From positions 62,001-126,000 of the forward strand of contig CAJNOJ010000075.1 in NCBI GenBank assembly GCA_905250025.1: a DNA stretch of 64,000 bases, given 5' to 3'. The position numbers and the translations under genes are program-made. This stretch comes from Adineta ricciae. Its lineage: Eukaryota; Rotifera; Eurotatoria; Adinetida; Adinetidae. The notes below the pieces were generated by a model. The model searched no databases, was not told the DNA's origin, and worked only from the letters and a program-made list of their open reading frames with translations. Of this stretch, positions 1-10,629 are shown piece after piece. Within the stretch, counting starts at the first letter, position 1; every line of letters begins with the position of its first letter.

Positions 1-178
1 GCAAACGATCAACTGGCAAGACAGATCGACGTTAGTCTTTGTTTTGTGTTGTTTATTGTTATGTTTCTCGGAATAAATAAAATCAAGGATAAACTATCGA
101 ACGTCCTTTTGTTTTTATAGCACGAAAGCGATGTTGTTTTCTTATACTGAATTCTTCTAGATCGAAATAAAGAAGAAT

Positions 179-1510
179 ATGGCTCAACAAAAGTCAATAA
201 CATTTTTCTTCAGAAAGAAACGCGAGCATTCGGATGTTGATGAAAATGAAGAGGTCAAAGAGGTAAACAAACCTACCTAACAAACTTATGAATCGAATAA
301 GAATTGGAGATAATTCTTTCGTATTCAAGGTTGTTTCAACAACTCCCAAACGCGTCAAAACAGCATCGAATACACCGGTAGCATCGCCTCTGCGAATGTC
401 TCAACCAAATTCCAATGTCAATTCACCAAATGTGCCAAAAAGTGACGAGGAAAAACGTTTAGCTGAACGGATTGAAAACAATCGTATTGGAGCTAAGATG
501 AAACTTGAGGCGAAAGCTACACGTGGATTAGTTGTCGATATGGGCATATCGTGGTATAAGGCTTTTGAAAAAGAATTTTCGAAAGAATATTTTCAAAAAG
601 TATGTGTATACACCTGCCGTGTATGGATCAATGCTAGTTTTGAATGTTTTTAACCAATTAGTTAGCCAGTTTTGTTGCGGATGAACGTGAAAAAGGCGTG
701 ACAGTCTATCCACCTCCTCATCATGTATTTACATTTACACGTATGTGTGAACTGAACGAAGTCAAAGTGGTTATTCTCGGACAGGATCCATATCATGGTC
801 CAAATCAAGCACATGGTCTCTGTTTTTCAGTACGAAAGAATGTTCCACCACCACCAAGGTGAGTTGAAGTACAAATTCTTATTCTCGTATTTACATTTAT
901 ATTCTAGTCTTTTAAATATGTACAAAGAACTGAAAGCTGATATACCCGATTTCGTCATTCCAAACCATGGCACACTATCAGGATGGGCTCGGCAAGGTGT
1001 TCTGTTGCTCAATGCCTGTTTAACTGTTGAGAAGGGTAAAGCTAATTCACATAAGGGAAAAGGATGGGAAAAATTTACAGTAAGACATTCCTCCGCGTAT
1101 CATCTATCATCATTTGCTTAACTTCTTTCTAATATTAAGGATGCAATTGTGCAATATTTGAACGATCGTTCAGCAAATATCGTATTTCTACTCTGGGGAA
1201 GAGATGCTCAAAACAAAGGAGCTCGAATAAATAAAGTTTGTATTCCTTTTTTATTTAAAACATTGTTTAATTTCATTCATGATACATGTAGAGTCGACAT
1301 CATGTTCTCACAGCTGCACATCCATCGCCACTTTCAGCTTATAATGGCTTCATGGGTTGCAAGGTATATTCGAATATGAATGTGAAGCCTTAATTTTCTG
1401 TTGATTTTTTTAAGCATTTTTCAAAAGCAAATGAGTATTTGAAGAGCGCTGGTCTTGCTGAAATCAACTGGTCAAATTTGCCATCAGAAGATGAAATGCC
1501 CTTTGATTAA
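179..1510 (+). CDS. UNG: Uracil-DNA glycosylase, UNG type (family 1)
   Basis: Removes uracil from DNA to start base-excision repair. Seven exons can be joined (179-262, 330-599, 662-858, 908-1079, 1140-1235, 1292-1363, 1415-1510), all with GT..AG introns, giving 328 residues. The N-terminus has a PCNA-binding PIP box (Q4-x-x-I7-x-x-F10-F11), as in nuclear UNG2, so the product is probably nuclear and replication-associated. The catalytic water-activating motif GQDPYHG is intact, followed by AHGLCFSV. The uracil-pocket segment LLLNACLTV and the DNA-intercalation loop [11 protein letters not shown] are also present. The length matches animal UNG. The start is the first ATG and encodes the PIP box directly. 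It is followed by UBOX5 on the same strand after about 390 bp. The identification is firm; exon ends were read by eye. Confidence 0.96.
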
Positions 1511-1899
1511 ATAAGCTACAAGGATGTGCTATTTCATGTCAACAATGAGAATTTGAATTTATTATTTTTGTATATTTTTGTCTCTTTTGGGGTCGTTTTT
1601 GTTTATTCTTCATGCGTGAGTAATTATACTTGTCTAGTCTTTCTTCTTTATGAAACTTATGTCAGATCTTTTGATTTTTTTTTCTTTTTACACGTAAACT
1701 TATGTCAGATTTCTCGGGTAAATTTTCAATAAAAAAAAACTAAGAATTTCTTTGTGATCACTAAACTCTAAAACTTATTCGTGAAAATCAATTTTGCAGA
1801 TGTTGAACTATATTGTCCGATATCGGAATTTGTCATGTCCGGAGTAATAAGCAAGTGACATCTCTCCTGACGACACGAACCATTCTCAAACCAGTGATA
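1511..1899. other. UNG 3' region and UBOX5 5' region
   Basis: No coding sequence is seen. It is T-rich, with an AATAAA poly(A) signal at 1728-1733 for UNG. A pyrimidine-rich splice acceptor (AG at 1798-1799) lies about 100 bp before the UBOX5 ATG and could be a cis acceptor in the 5' UTR or a trans-splice site. Confidence 0.5.
1728..1733 (+). terminator. Poly(A) signal of UNG
   Basis: Canonical AATAAA followed by an A-run, about 220 bp after the UNG stop codon. Confidence 0.55.
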
Positions 1900-2979
1900 A
1901 TGCTTGTAAATTTTTGTACAGCGAAATTTCAACCCATATTCGAATGTTCTCAAATGCAACTCGATGGTTATCATGCCGAAAATCTTGCCAAAGATTTCTC
2001 GCAAAAGTATCGTGTTTGTTTGAGTTTCATTTCAATCATTTTTCTTGTTAATAGCCACGGTTTTCTTGCTGATTCACTGCAACGTCCACCGATTGATATT
2101 TACATTCGATTTCCTCTGAATATCGATATCAAACATATTTATTTGGGCCCATCGATCGGTCACCATCGGTCGACATTGATCGAGTTTTGCGTTAATCATC
2201 AGATGATCGATGAGAAAACATCTTGGCTCGTCGATTCGTCCACTAAATCGAATCGCGTCAATTTGAAACAATTATCATTTCATCGAATAGCACAGATTTT
2301 GAATGAAAATGAAAATACTCAACGAATCGAAATCTACGATCATGAAACTGAACAATCCAATTCTAATGTATTCACATATCGGTTTTCTGCCAATACTCAT
2401 CTGATCAATTGTAGCACAATTAAACTGACAATTAAACGTGCCTGGCGTGTGTCTTCATGCGCTTTGAAATATCTACAAATTTGGGGATCGTTGTCGAATT
2501 CCATTCCCACACAATTCAAAACAAAACTCGAACAAATTCTCTTCCCTACACCAGCTAAACCTTTAGAAATCAATGAAACAACATGCACAAAAACCTCCGA
2601 AGAAATTCCATCGGACTTCTTGGATGCGCTCACATCTGACCTGATGTTGATTCCAATGCTGCTGCCCAGTGGTCATATAATTGACCAGACAACATTAGAG
2701 AAATGCATAGCTGAAGATACACGTTGGTGTCGTTTGCCACGTGATCCATTCACATTAAAATCGTTCACTGAAGTCACTCAGCCAGTTGTAGCTCAACAAT
2801 TAAAAATGCGCATTGATCAGTTCCTAAGTGAACATCAGAATGATCCAAAATATCGTCAATATGGTAGAGTACTTGATCCAAGACCAACGACATCTGATAG
2901 AAATATATTTTCATCGAAACGAAAACCGGACGATGCTCTGAATGATAATCAAGCGAAAAAAAAGCGAGACAAAGATTAG
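1900..2979 (+). CDS. UBOX5: U-box E3 ubiquitin ligase, RNF37/UBOX5 type
   Basis: E3 or E4 ubiquitin ligase of the RNF37 family, usually nuclear. The N-terminal domain matches the family (VNFCTAKFQP, then DGYHAENL, then RPPIDIYIRFP). The C-terminal U-box begins around IPSDFLDALTSDLM and contains the diagnostic MLLPSGHIIDQTTLEKC and DPFT segments. A 48-bp intron (2007-2054) can be read through in frame, but removing it restores the family sequence (SQNHGFLADS), so it is called as an intron; the product is then 343 residues. The ATG at 1900 is chosen because family similarity starts there. The tail is basic (KKKRDKD). A second, C-terminal RING present in some vertebrate relatives is not seen. 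METTL18 follows after 19 bp. Confidence 0.92.
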   Translation: MLVNFCTAKFQPIFECSQMQLDGYHAENLAKDFSQKYRVCLSFISIIFLVNSHGFLADSLQRPPIDIYIRFPLNIDIKHIYLGPSIGHHRSTLIEFCVNHQMIDEKTSWLVDSSTKSNRVNLKQLSFHRIAQILNENENTQRIEIYDHETEQSNSNVFTYRFSANTHLINCSTIKLTIKRAWRVSSCALKYLQIWGSLSNSIPTQFKTKLEQILFPTPAKPLEINETTCTKTSEEIPSDFLDALTSDLMLIPMLLPSGHIIDQTTLEKCIAEDTRWCRLPRDPFTLKSFTEVTQPVVAQQLKMRIDQFLSEHQNDPKYRQYGRVLDPRPTTSDRNIFSSKRKPDDALNDNQAKKKRDKD

Positions 2980-2998
2980 TTAAATCTGTTTTTCAGAT
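2980..2998 (+). promoter_or_regulatory. Intercistronic gap with splice acceptor
   Basis: Only 19 bases separate the UBOX5 stop from the METTL18 ATG. They contain a polypyrimidine run ending TTTTTCAG (AG at 2995-2996), two bases before the ATG at 2999. This is the form expected of a spliced-leader acceptor that separates an operon transcript. Bdelloid rotifers are known to trans-splice. Its use here is inferred. Confidence 0.6.
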
Positions 2999-4197
2999 AT
3001 GTTCAAATTCAATTTCAATATCGAAGAAGATCCAGACAATCAGAACACGAAACTTGATGAAGACGAGCAATTCAGCGCGTTGAATCAAGACTTTGGATAT
3101 ATTCGCATTGATGATTTGCCAAGTATGATTAGATCAGAAAAAATTCTTTTAATACTCATCGTTTTCTCAGATTTTTTTGTGATACCATACAAAACTCTTT
3201 CAAAGAATAAAATTATTCGATATTGAATTGTACAGAAAACATATTTAGATGAATCTGATGAAGATACCGAGAAAATGCGACAAAGATTTGAATCATATCG
3301 ATCGGATCTCGTTCCCAATGTATACGAAGGTACAGTGTTAGCCTTGTTACATCGTATGGCGAGCGTTTGCTTCGTTTTCTAGGCGGTTTTAAAACATGGG
3401 AATGTTCTTATGACCTAGTCGATTATCTACAATCGATTAATGATAACCTTCGAGATAGAAAAACAGTGATTGAAGTAATGAGAACAAAATTAGACGCGAT
3501 TTATTGATGTCTGTGGATTTAGTTAGGATGTGGCAGTGGTCTACCAGGAACAGCATTGAATAAATCAGGAGAATTTCAAGTGGATTTTCAAGATTTTGTA
3601 AGTTGATTCGACTGAAGTGGGAAATGGAACATGTTTTTCGTCGGAATTTTCTTTTAGAATCGCGAAGTTATTGAACAAACAGGCAAACAATTGAAAAAAG
3701 ATAAGCGATCATATAATAATCGTATGTTTTTCGGTGATTGGGGTGATTTAGTGAACATCATTCCAGCCCATTAGTGCGTCATCATTTGACAAGAAACTTT
3801 TCTGATTGATGTACATCTTTTTCTTCAGCTATGATGTTATACTCACTTCGGAGACGATCTACAACACTGGTAATTACACCAAATTAGTGAAACTATTTAA
3901 TCATGCTCTTAAATCCAACGGTGTCATGTGAGTTGTGGCAAAGTGCTCATTTTCCACGATTGAGATTCATTATCGATAGATATCTGGCCGCTAAAGTGTA
4001 TTATTTCGGAGTTCAAGGTGGTGTTCGACAATTTGAAGAATTTATCGCCAAAACTGGCTTATTCAAAACTCGAGTAGTTCGAGTTATTGATGCAAGTAAG
4101 ACAAAAATTTGATATTTACTTTCAGATATATCAAAACTTTCATTTTTTTGCAGATGTAAAACGTGAAATTCTCGAAATGACTCGTTCCGAACATTGA
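2999..4197 (+). CDS. METTL18: METTL18-type protein-histidine N-methyltransferase
   Basis: Class I SAM-dependent methyltransferase. Human METTL18 and yeast Hpm1 methylate a histidine of ribosomal protein RPL3/uL3. The N-terminus MFKFNFNIEED resembles the family start. The core shows VYEGGFKTWECSYDL, the SAM-binding motif ELGCGSGLPG, the acidic loop VDFQDFN, the motif DVILTSETIYN, and AAKVYYFGVQGGVRQF near the end. At least six short introns break the gene (for example 3123-3248, 3330-3382, and others near 3475-3525, 3600-3660, 3772-3829, 3928-3980 and 4094-4153), and the joined reading frame ends at 4197. The first intron uses the acceptor at 3247-3248, because the earlier one at 3234-3235 would break the frame. 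It starts 19 bp after UBOX5, suggesting co-transcription. Confidence 0.92.
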
Positions 4198-4698
4198 TTT
4201 TCTAACTAATCAAGAGATAATCTTCGACTCATTCTTTGTTTTGTTACAATTGTCTAACGAAGTACTAAGATAAATCCGTTTATTCATAGAATTTCACATT
4301 GCGATATCCTAATCGTATTGACGGGCCTAGAATATGGTGTGATTCATACGTTATCGTAAAGGTAATCGATAACAAATCACCGTTCATGACTTGTCAAAGG
4401 CATTTTGTTATCTGATCATGTCGAAAGATGAATATAATACCGTGGTAATAGCGTCGCACGATTTAATCATTCGATTATATTGTCGTTGACACATTTTGAT
4501 TTTCGTACTAAACAGATGGGATTGCGTCTTTAGAAAATATCTGTCCATTGTTCGAATCATATTTGTTTATCGATACCTTTTTCTTTATATAATAATGAAA
4601 TAGAAAAAGAAGAAACAATTTCAACTAATTCAAATGAATTATTCACGTCAAGAACATAAATCAGAAGGTAACAAGGAGACGAAGGAAATTTGCAATTT
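4198..4698. other. Tail-to-tail intergenic region
   Basis: It lies between the 3' ends of the METTL18 gene (+) and the PTB-like gene (-). It is AT-rich; no gene or structured element was recognised. Confidence 0.5.
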
Positions 4699-6404
4699 TT
4701 ATTTATCGGCAACTCTTGGCGTCATCGCTATACGTGCTCGGATCATATCAATATGTGTACGGAGATCTTTTATATCGGCATGTATCGAATCGGAACGTCC
4801 TTTCGGAGCAGTGACGGCTAATTGTCGCATTCTGTTCATTTCTAATTTCATTGCTTGCATTTCATCAATTAGCATTTTCAAATATTGCTTTGTATCATCT
4901 TCATTATCACTTGAATTGTAATTTGGATTTGCCGACGAGGTATATTTCGATCGTGACCGTGATGGTTGAGATGAACTATCGTATGCAGCCGGTTCACCAC
5001 GTGTAATAACGTATGCGTTACCATTCGTGCGTTCACGTCGATGGTGTTGATGATGGTGACGACTTGATAGACCGCCTGATGAATGTTGAGCGCTGACTGA
5101 ACGGTTCTGTTGATGATCATGAAGACGACGAGGAGAATTCGAACGTGAACGTGATGGTGTACGACTACTAGTGTTCCCCTTTGGAGTGTCTTGCGACTCT
5201 ATATACGCCAAGGCAGCGCCGTTACTTCCTGTCTGTCCCACAGTTGCAGGTGGTAATGCCGTTCGCAATGTTTCACCTGTCGGCAATGGAATCGTCTTTG
5301 GCACGTAGCTAATATTGAAAATGAGAGAAATATTATCCCGATAAACGACATTTTTGTTAGAAAAAAACTTTGAATTTCTTACCGATTGTAAATGCCTATG
5401 GGTATCAAAGGCATCTGTTGTTGTTGTTGAGACGCTTGCCAAGCAGCCAATTGCTGTTGTTGTAAAAGCAATTGTTGCTGTTGTTGTTGTTGTAATTGTT
5501 CTGGAGTTAGATCTATACTATTATTTGCAACGGGCGTTTTCGATTTGACCGCTTTCTCTGGTGATCGTGATCGATATTTTCGTTGTTTAACTCCACTATC
5601 ATTTGAGCGTTTCGATGGTGATTGTCCACTTTTCTGCTTTTTTGGACTTCGATGTCGTCGGTGAGTATGTTCTTCTCGATCACTATGATAGCTACCTTTA
5701 TATGGCGAATGGGTTATCGATAGTAATGTTGGCGTCATATTAGGCTTTCTGTTTGCTTCGTTTTCGCGATTATATAAAATACGGCGGGGTGATGGTTGAC
5801 GAATATTCGTATTATTACGATAAGGTTCATACAACAATGGCGATTTACTCGGCATTGGTGTATACGGTTGACGGTTTTCGAGTGGATACAGACTATCAAA
5901 AGGGCTTGAATAGGGTTGCTGTTGTGGTGGTGCTTGTTGAGAATTATTAGCTTGTTTAACAATACGAAAATCGTCACGTAACAATTGAGCATCGGAAGGA
6001 TGTACCACATACAATAATACACCTTTCATGCTCGATTGAAGCTCATCATAAACGATACAGATAACGTTATTTATACTAGGTAACATATAAATATCATGTA
6101 CAAGTCCAATAGGGATGAAAACGGGTATACGTGTTCGAGCAATTTGAGGATCTTGAGCACTGATTTGTATGCCCACTCGATTAATACGAATCCAGACGGC
6201 GGTAGCTAGAAAAGACAGAATAGGTTGGGTCTGAATGCGCAAATCTTACATACAGTAAGGTTGGCCGGCTGCTGCATGATTAATAATACTCCGAATCGTA
6301 TCAGGAGTATAAGAACTGACTAACGTCGAGTTGAGTGGATAACCTGTATAACGTCGAGATGTAACACCATCATTCACACTATTATAAGTTATCAATTGAC
6401 TCAT
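4699..6404 (-). CDS. PTB/PID-like domain protein with poly-Gln and low-complexity tail
   Basis: Not recognised as a named gene. The ATG at 6404 opens an exon beginning MSQLITYNSVNDG. A short intron (about 6194-6250) joins it to AVWIRINRVGIQIS. A further stretch includes VICIVYDELQ and LLYVVHPSDAQLLRDDF. The order (YTGYPLNSTL, a helix, GIQI, then the VVHPSDA helix lead-in) resembles a phosphotyrosine-binding PID fold, but this is pattern similarity only. Next come a long Ser/Arg/Pro-rich segment, a Gln run near 5415-5510, a second intron (about 5310-5381), and a C-terminal helix (YLKMLIDEMQAMKLEMNRM) likely to be coiled coil. Such an arrangement suits a cytoplasmic adaptor. The boundaries are supported by GT..AG junctions that keep the frame. 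Confidence 0.6.
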
Positions 6405-7049
6405 AACTATTTGTTGTCGCTGTTTTTCAAGTCAAATAATCGATAGTTATGATTAATATAATCTAAAATATGCTTACAATTAACGTCGTGTTATTGCTAG
6501 GAAAAAATAAGTCAACACGATGACCGATATCTAACTAGTTGATCTGCCCACCTTAATCGTTGCCGGGCTCGATAAGTATAAACGCATATGTATTCGACAC
6601 GTACACGAACAAAAATATACTTCTTTGCATTTCAATGGTTACGCTTCACCTGTCTACGTCCTTTTTTCTCTCTCTCTCTCTCGTTTTACTGGTAATAAGC
6701 ATATACACAAAGAAGAGTCACTAAACAGCACATATAATACCCAGTTTTGCAATATCTTTTGATCAAATGATTGATTCTTGCTTACATTGAATCTGTCGCC
6801 AATTCGCATTGTAGATTTGTGCATTGTATAAGTCATATATTTCATTTCTTTTGACAATTTTTGTAACAAAGAAACATTAGAGGACAGAAAATGAATGAAA
6901 GAAATGGTGAGGTAGCGAAAGAGAAGAAGAGGAGAGGTGAAAAATGTACATAGACTAAATTATTTGTTTTTATTTTGCTATGTTATTTTATCATCTAATT
7001 TATACACTACGTCGTTTTTTTCTCGACGGAAAAGAGAAACTAATTACAA
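6405..7049. other. Intergenic region with CT tract
   Basis: It lies between the start of the PTB-like gene and the 3' end of the Kv gene, both on the minus strand. It holds a (CT)n tract near 6668-6684 and probably the PTB-like gene promoter. No gene is seen. Confidence 0.45.
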
Positions 7050-9219
7050 TTATGTTCCTGTCACATATCGAATACTACGATGTTGTTTCCAACGATTTTG
7101 TATTAGACTTGAATATTTCATAAAGACAATCGTCGTTGGCATGCTACGTAAAAAAAAGTAAAGGTGCGAAAAGAAAATACGACTAGTCATTTTACCTAAA
7201 TACAATAATACCAGTTAAAGCACAAAAACTGGCAGCGAATCGAGCTTCGAACTAGTGTCAAAGGTGCTGAATGAACGAACAAATAATATATTTTGTGTAG
7301 CTCACGGATCGTGGATATACATCCCCATAGCCTAATGTCGTTAGTGTAATGAAAGCCAACCAAAATCCATCTGAAATAGAATGAACATCTCGAGTCGATT
7401 GATGTTTAAGAACTTGTGCATTGAGTGAAACTTTCTTTTCATTCCTATTAATCAATGAAACAAGAGAATAGGATACAATCTACTCATTTATCGCCTCGCG
7501 TAGGTTAATAGGAATGTTTATTTTCATTTTCAATTATGATTGTACACGTTATGTGATCAATTACCGTTTAATTATTGTACTTCATATTGTTTTCAATGAC
7601 GATTGACATAATAAATACAAAAAAATATCGAACTGCCTTGAGTTATATTATCTTCATAACAGGTTTTGCAGAGAAAATAAATAAATACGCGTATGATTAC
7701 GCTGACATCCATAGTGACAGCGGATTGTTAACGGTATAATTGATGGAAAAAAGAAATGGGTTACATAGTTCGTAACGCCTAGTATTATGAAAATGTGTTC
7801 TAATTTCTGACGAACTACGAAAGATTCGCACAGGTTCTTTTCGGCTTAAACGATTAACCCAAATGCGTTGTTCTACGGATGGAAGATCATACTTACCGAG
7901 AATGTTTCTAGTATTCGATTCCGGATTGGAATTATCAATGATATAAATCATCGTTCCGAATAATAACATACAGAATGTCACTAAAAATGCAAATCTACCT
8001 GATAATTCTCATCGAATTCTATCTTTACCAGATATAATCAACGAAGAGAGTTCATTTAAACTCATAGCAATGGCTTTGTATAGTAAACGTAGATGCGACA
8101 TATGTCGAGTTAATCGGTAGATGCGAAATGATTTCAAAATTAGTAACCAATAGTAAAACGAAAGGAAATTGTTGATATAGCCAATGTTATGTAAATGATA
8201 ACTAATCAAACATACTGCACTCGACAAGATTATTATCTAAATCGACATCGACGGCAACGTGTCTGACTACTTGAGAGGTATAATTACATACGAGATCAAG
8301 AAAGTTTGAAACATCGTAGAGAATGATTGAAAATATCGGTGCAGAAATGATTCGTAAGGTGAGTTCAACGGTAAATGCGAAAATACAAAGAATCTCGGTG
8401 ATATAAGATGGACGCATGTACAACGGAAAATGTATCTGATTGACGCCAAGTATTTCTTGGAATTGGGTCAGCTCAGTGACAGTTGGAATGATCCTAGAAT
8501 GTCTTTCATGTATTCATATTTTGAAATCCACTTGAAAATATACTCGCTGAGAAAAGGTACACAGGATAGAATAGTCAATGATATCGAGAGACCAGTGATC
8601 AAATCACCGTAGGGAAAAGTAATACTTTTTGGGTAAGTAAGCGTTTTCCAAATTAAACAACGCCATGTTTCAGTTGGCAACAAACGAATATCGTCTAAAG
8701 GTGTCTGCGAATCTTTTTCTTAGAGAAAATATTCTTTATGATGAGAAGATTTACCATGTCTTCTTCGGTGAATACTTCACTGAGACGTTCATCGATTTGC
8801 CAAAACCGAAGTTCTTCATAGAAAAGTTCCGGTTCGATATGTGGTGGTCTTCAATTTCAATAGCAGTTTAATTCAATCGAACTCAATCATGTCTATCTAC
8901 CGTATGAGCATGCCGGGATTCAAATAGTAATAGAGTATTGATTCAAATATAGATGGGTGACGATCGAATCGATAGACATTCGAAGCTTCATCGTAGAATA
9001 AACGTCGTTTCAGTTCATCACCCAATAATGTATTTGGAAAGTTTTTCAACTAGCAAAACTGTCTTTTCAGTATGAATCAGAAACGTTTGTCAGATGAGTT
9101 ACTTGCTGATTTTGTATGACGAACTGTTTACCTGAAATAAGTATCGTAATTCGATCATGTTGTTCATTCTGAAGAATCGAATGTAGATCGATTAATTGTT
9201 GAAACTGTCGTGTCTGCAT
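7050..9219 (-). CDS. Voltage-gated potassium channel (Kv, Shaker superfamily), divergent
   Basis: Forms K+-selective pores in the plasma membrane. Joined exons give a T1 tetramerisation domain (RITILISGKQF, LKNFPNTLLGDELKRR, RFDRHPSIFESILYYYL, ELFYEELRFWQID), S1 (LSISLTILSCVPF), S2 with the conserved FTVELTLR, S3 (NFLDLIIILSSA), S4 (LKSFRIYRLTRH), S5, the selectivity filter TTLGYGD (near 7340) and S6 (ARFAASFCALTGIIVF then SMPTTIVF). Introns are mostly about 50 bp, with one of roughly 420 bp before the pore exon. The S4 helix has lost the first two gating-charge positions, and the S6 PVP hinge reads PTT. The product ends soon after S6 (SIRYVTGT). The start at 9219 is the first ATG ahead of T1. 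The subfamily cannot be assigned by eye. Confidence 0.9.
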
Positions 9220-9352
9220 TTGTGATTTGCAAAAGTTTTCTCGTTGCCAAGATAGAATGGCAAGTGAATTTGTAAAGAAGAAAAAAAAAGATTATTTATT
9301 GTCATGATGAAATATAAAAGATTACAAATAAAATAGAGATCTTACTAATGCG

Positions 9353-10629
9353 TTAATTTTCATTATCGACTATGAATATAGAATTTTGTTCGCCATGGAG
9401 ATTATCTCTCATGGAACCCGATATAGTTGGAATAGGTCGTTGTTCATTTTGATGAACATGATTATTTTGTTCAACGACTGGTGCTGCTGCAGTGGTCGCC
9501 AGTGAAGTATATAAAACTGGCGCAAGAGTTTCGATTGGTATCGACTGTTGTCGACTGCTTGACTCAGGAATTGTAATACCATAGGCAACAAGAATATCCA
9601 GATTGCATAACGGACAATGACGATGATTGATCAACCATGGATCAACACAAGTTTGATGGAATGTATGATTACATTCTAGAGATGGAAAATTGAGTATGCG
9701 ATCAACTAAGTTCTGTACACTTACTTAATAATCGTACAGTGTCACCAGCTTTAACTGTATCCAAACAGATCACACATGATTCTTCAATAGGAGGATTTTC
9801 TGTGATTGTGATCAATGGAATTTTTGTTAAGGCTTTTTTCGCCGCATGCGTCAAACGATTGTTCAAATGATCTTTAGCTGTACGAGAACGATATCGTTGA
9901 CAATAATAGAACACAAACCATGCGATAAATAAGCAAACCAGAACAGATATCGATATCGCAACAAAAATGATCGCGCCACGAGAATTGTACCACAAATTTC
10001 GTCCAGACACATCATCGTAATCGATTTGCATTGGGTCTAATGTGATATTCAGATAAGTCTGGTTATCATTTGCCAAATCAAACAACATCGAACCCATCAT
10101 TTGCGAAACATACAAAGCTAAAATATCCGAATTGTTTTGTAGCATATCGAATGCATCTTGACCTGTACTTCGAGGGTCATAAATAATCACCGCTGAAAAT
10201 AGTAAAGAAAGACGTAAACATACGCTCAGAATTAACATTTCTTCTTCATAAAGTACCTGATGCACCGAACTGCTTAGCCCGTGTAATTTTCACACTAAAT
10301 GTACAATCACCGCCACGTTGTATAATTGCAATACCATTGGAATATGTTACATTGTTAATCGGTTGCTGACACGCATCATAGTTCTTTCTCGAGTCGATTA
10401 ATACAAATGCGGGCCTATTGAATACTGGCGATTGACTGCCTCGAGTTGAAACAATACCATTGGTTTGACTTTCTTCTGTTCTATTGGAATAGTTCGATGA
10501 GACCGAATAATATTCATATTTAATCGTCGCGGTTAATTGCCCATTGAGAAAATTCGGAAAGAATATAATACAGCATAGAATGGTGTTCATTGAATATAAA
10601 TCAAATAATTGTTGAAAGATTCTTTTCAT
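9353..10629 (-). CDS. PA-TM-RING E3 ubiquitin ligase, Goliath/GRAIL type
   Basis: Membrane-bound E3 ligase of the RNF130/RNF149/RNF150 (Goliath) group, usually in the endolysosomal system. From the N-terminus: a signal peptide (best from the internal Met at 10590, [17 protein letters not shown]), a luminal protease-associated domain ([16 protein letters not shown] then AVIIYDPRS), one membrane helix ([19 protein letters not shown]), and a cytosolic RING-H2 finger ([12 protein letters not shown], then after an intron [13 protein letters not shown] and CPLC). All eight zinc ligands are present. Introns lie near 10193-10253 and 9668-9724. The tail after the RING is short and Gln/Ser-rich. Either the ATG at 10629 or the one at 10590 could be used. 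Confidence 0.93.

Noticed and set aside
1813-1899. N-terminal extension of UBOX5 by 29 residues from a TTG codon
   Set aside because: There is no ATG, and similarity to the RNF37 family begins at the Met at 1900.
2007-2054. In-frame coding through this stretch of UBOX5
   Set aside because: It has clean GT..AG ends, is hydrophobic and interrupts a conserved segment; removing it restores the family sequence.
3236-3248. Acceptor at 3234-3235 for METTL18 exon 2
   Set aside because: With the only GT donor at 3123 it gives an immediate stop; the acceptor at 3247-3248 keeps the frame.
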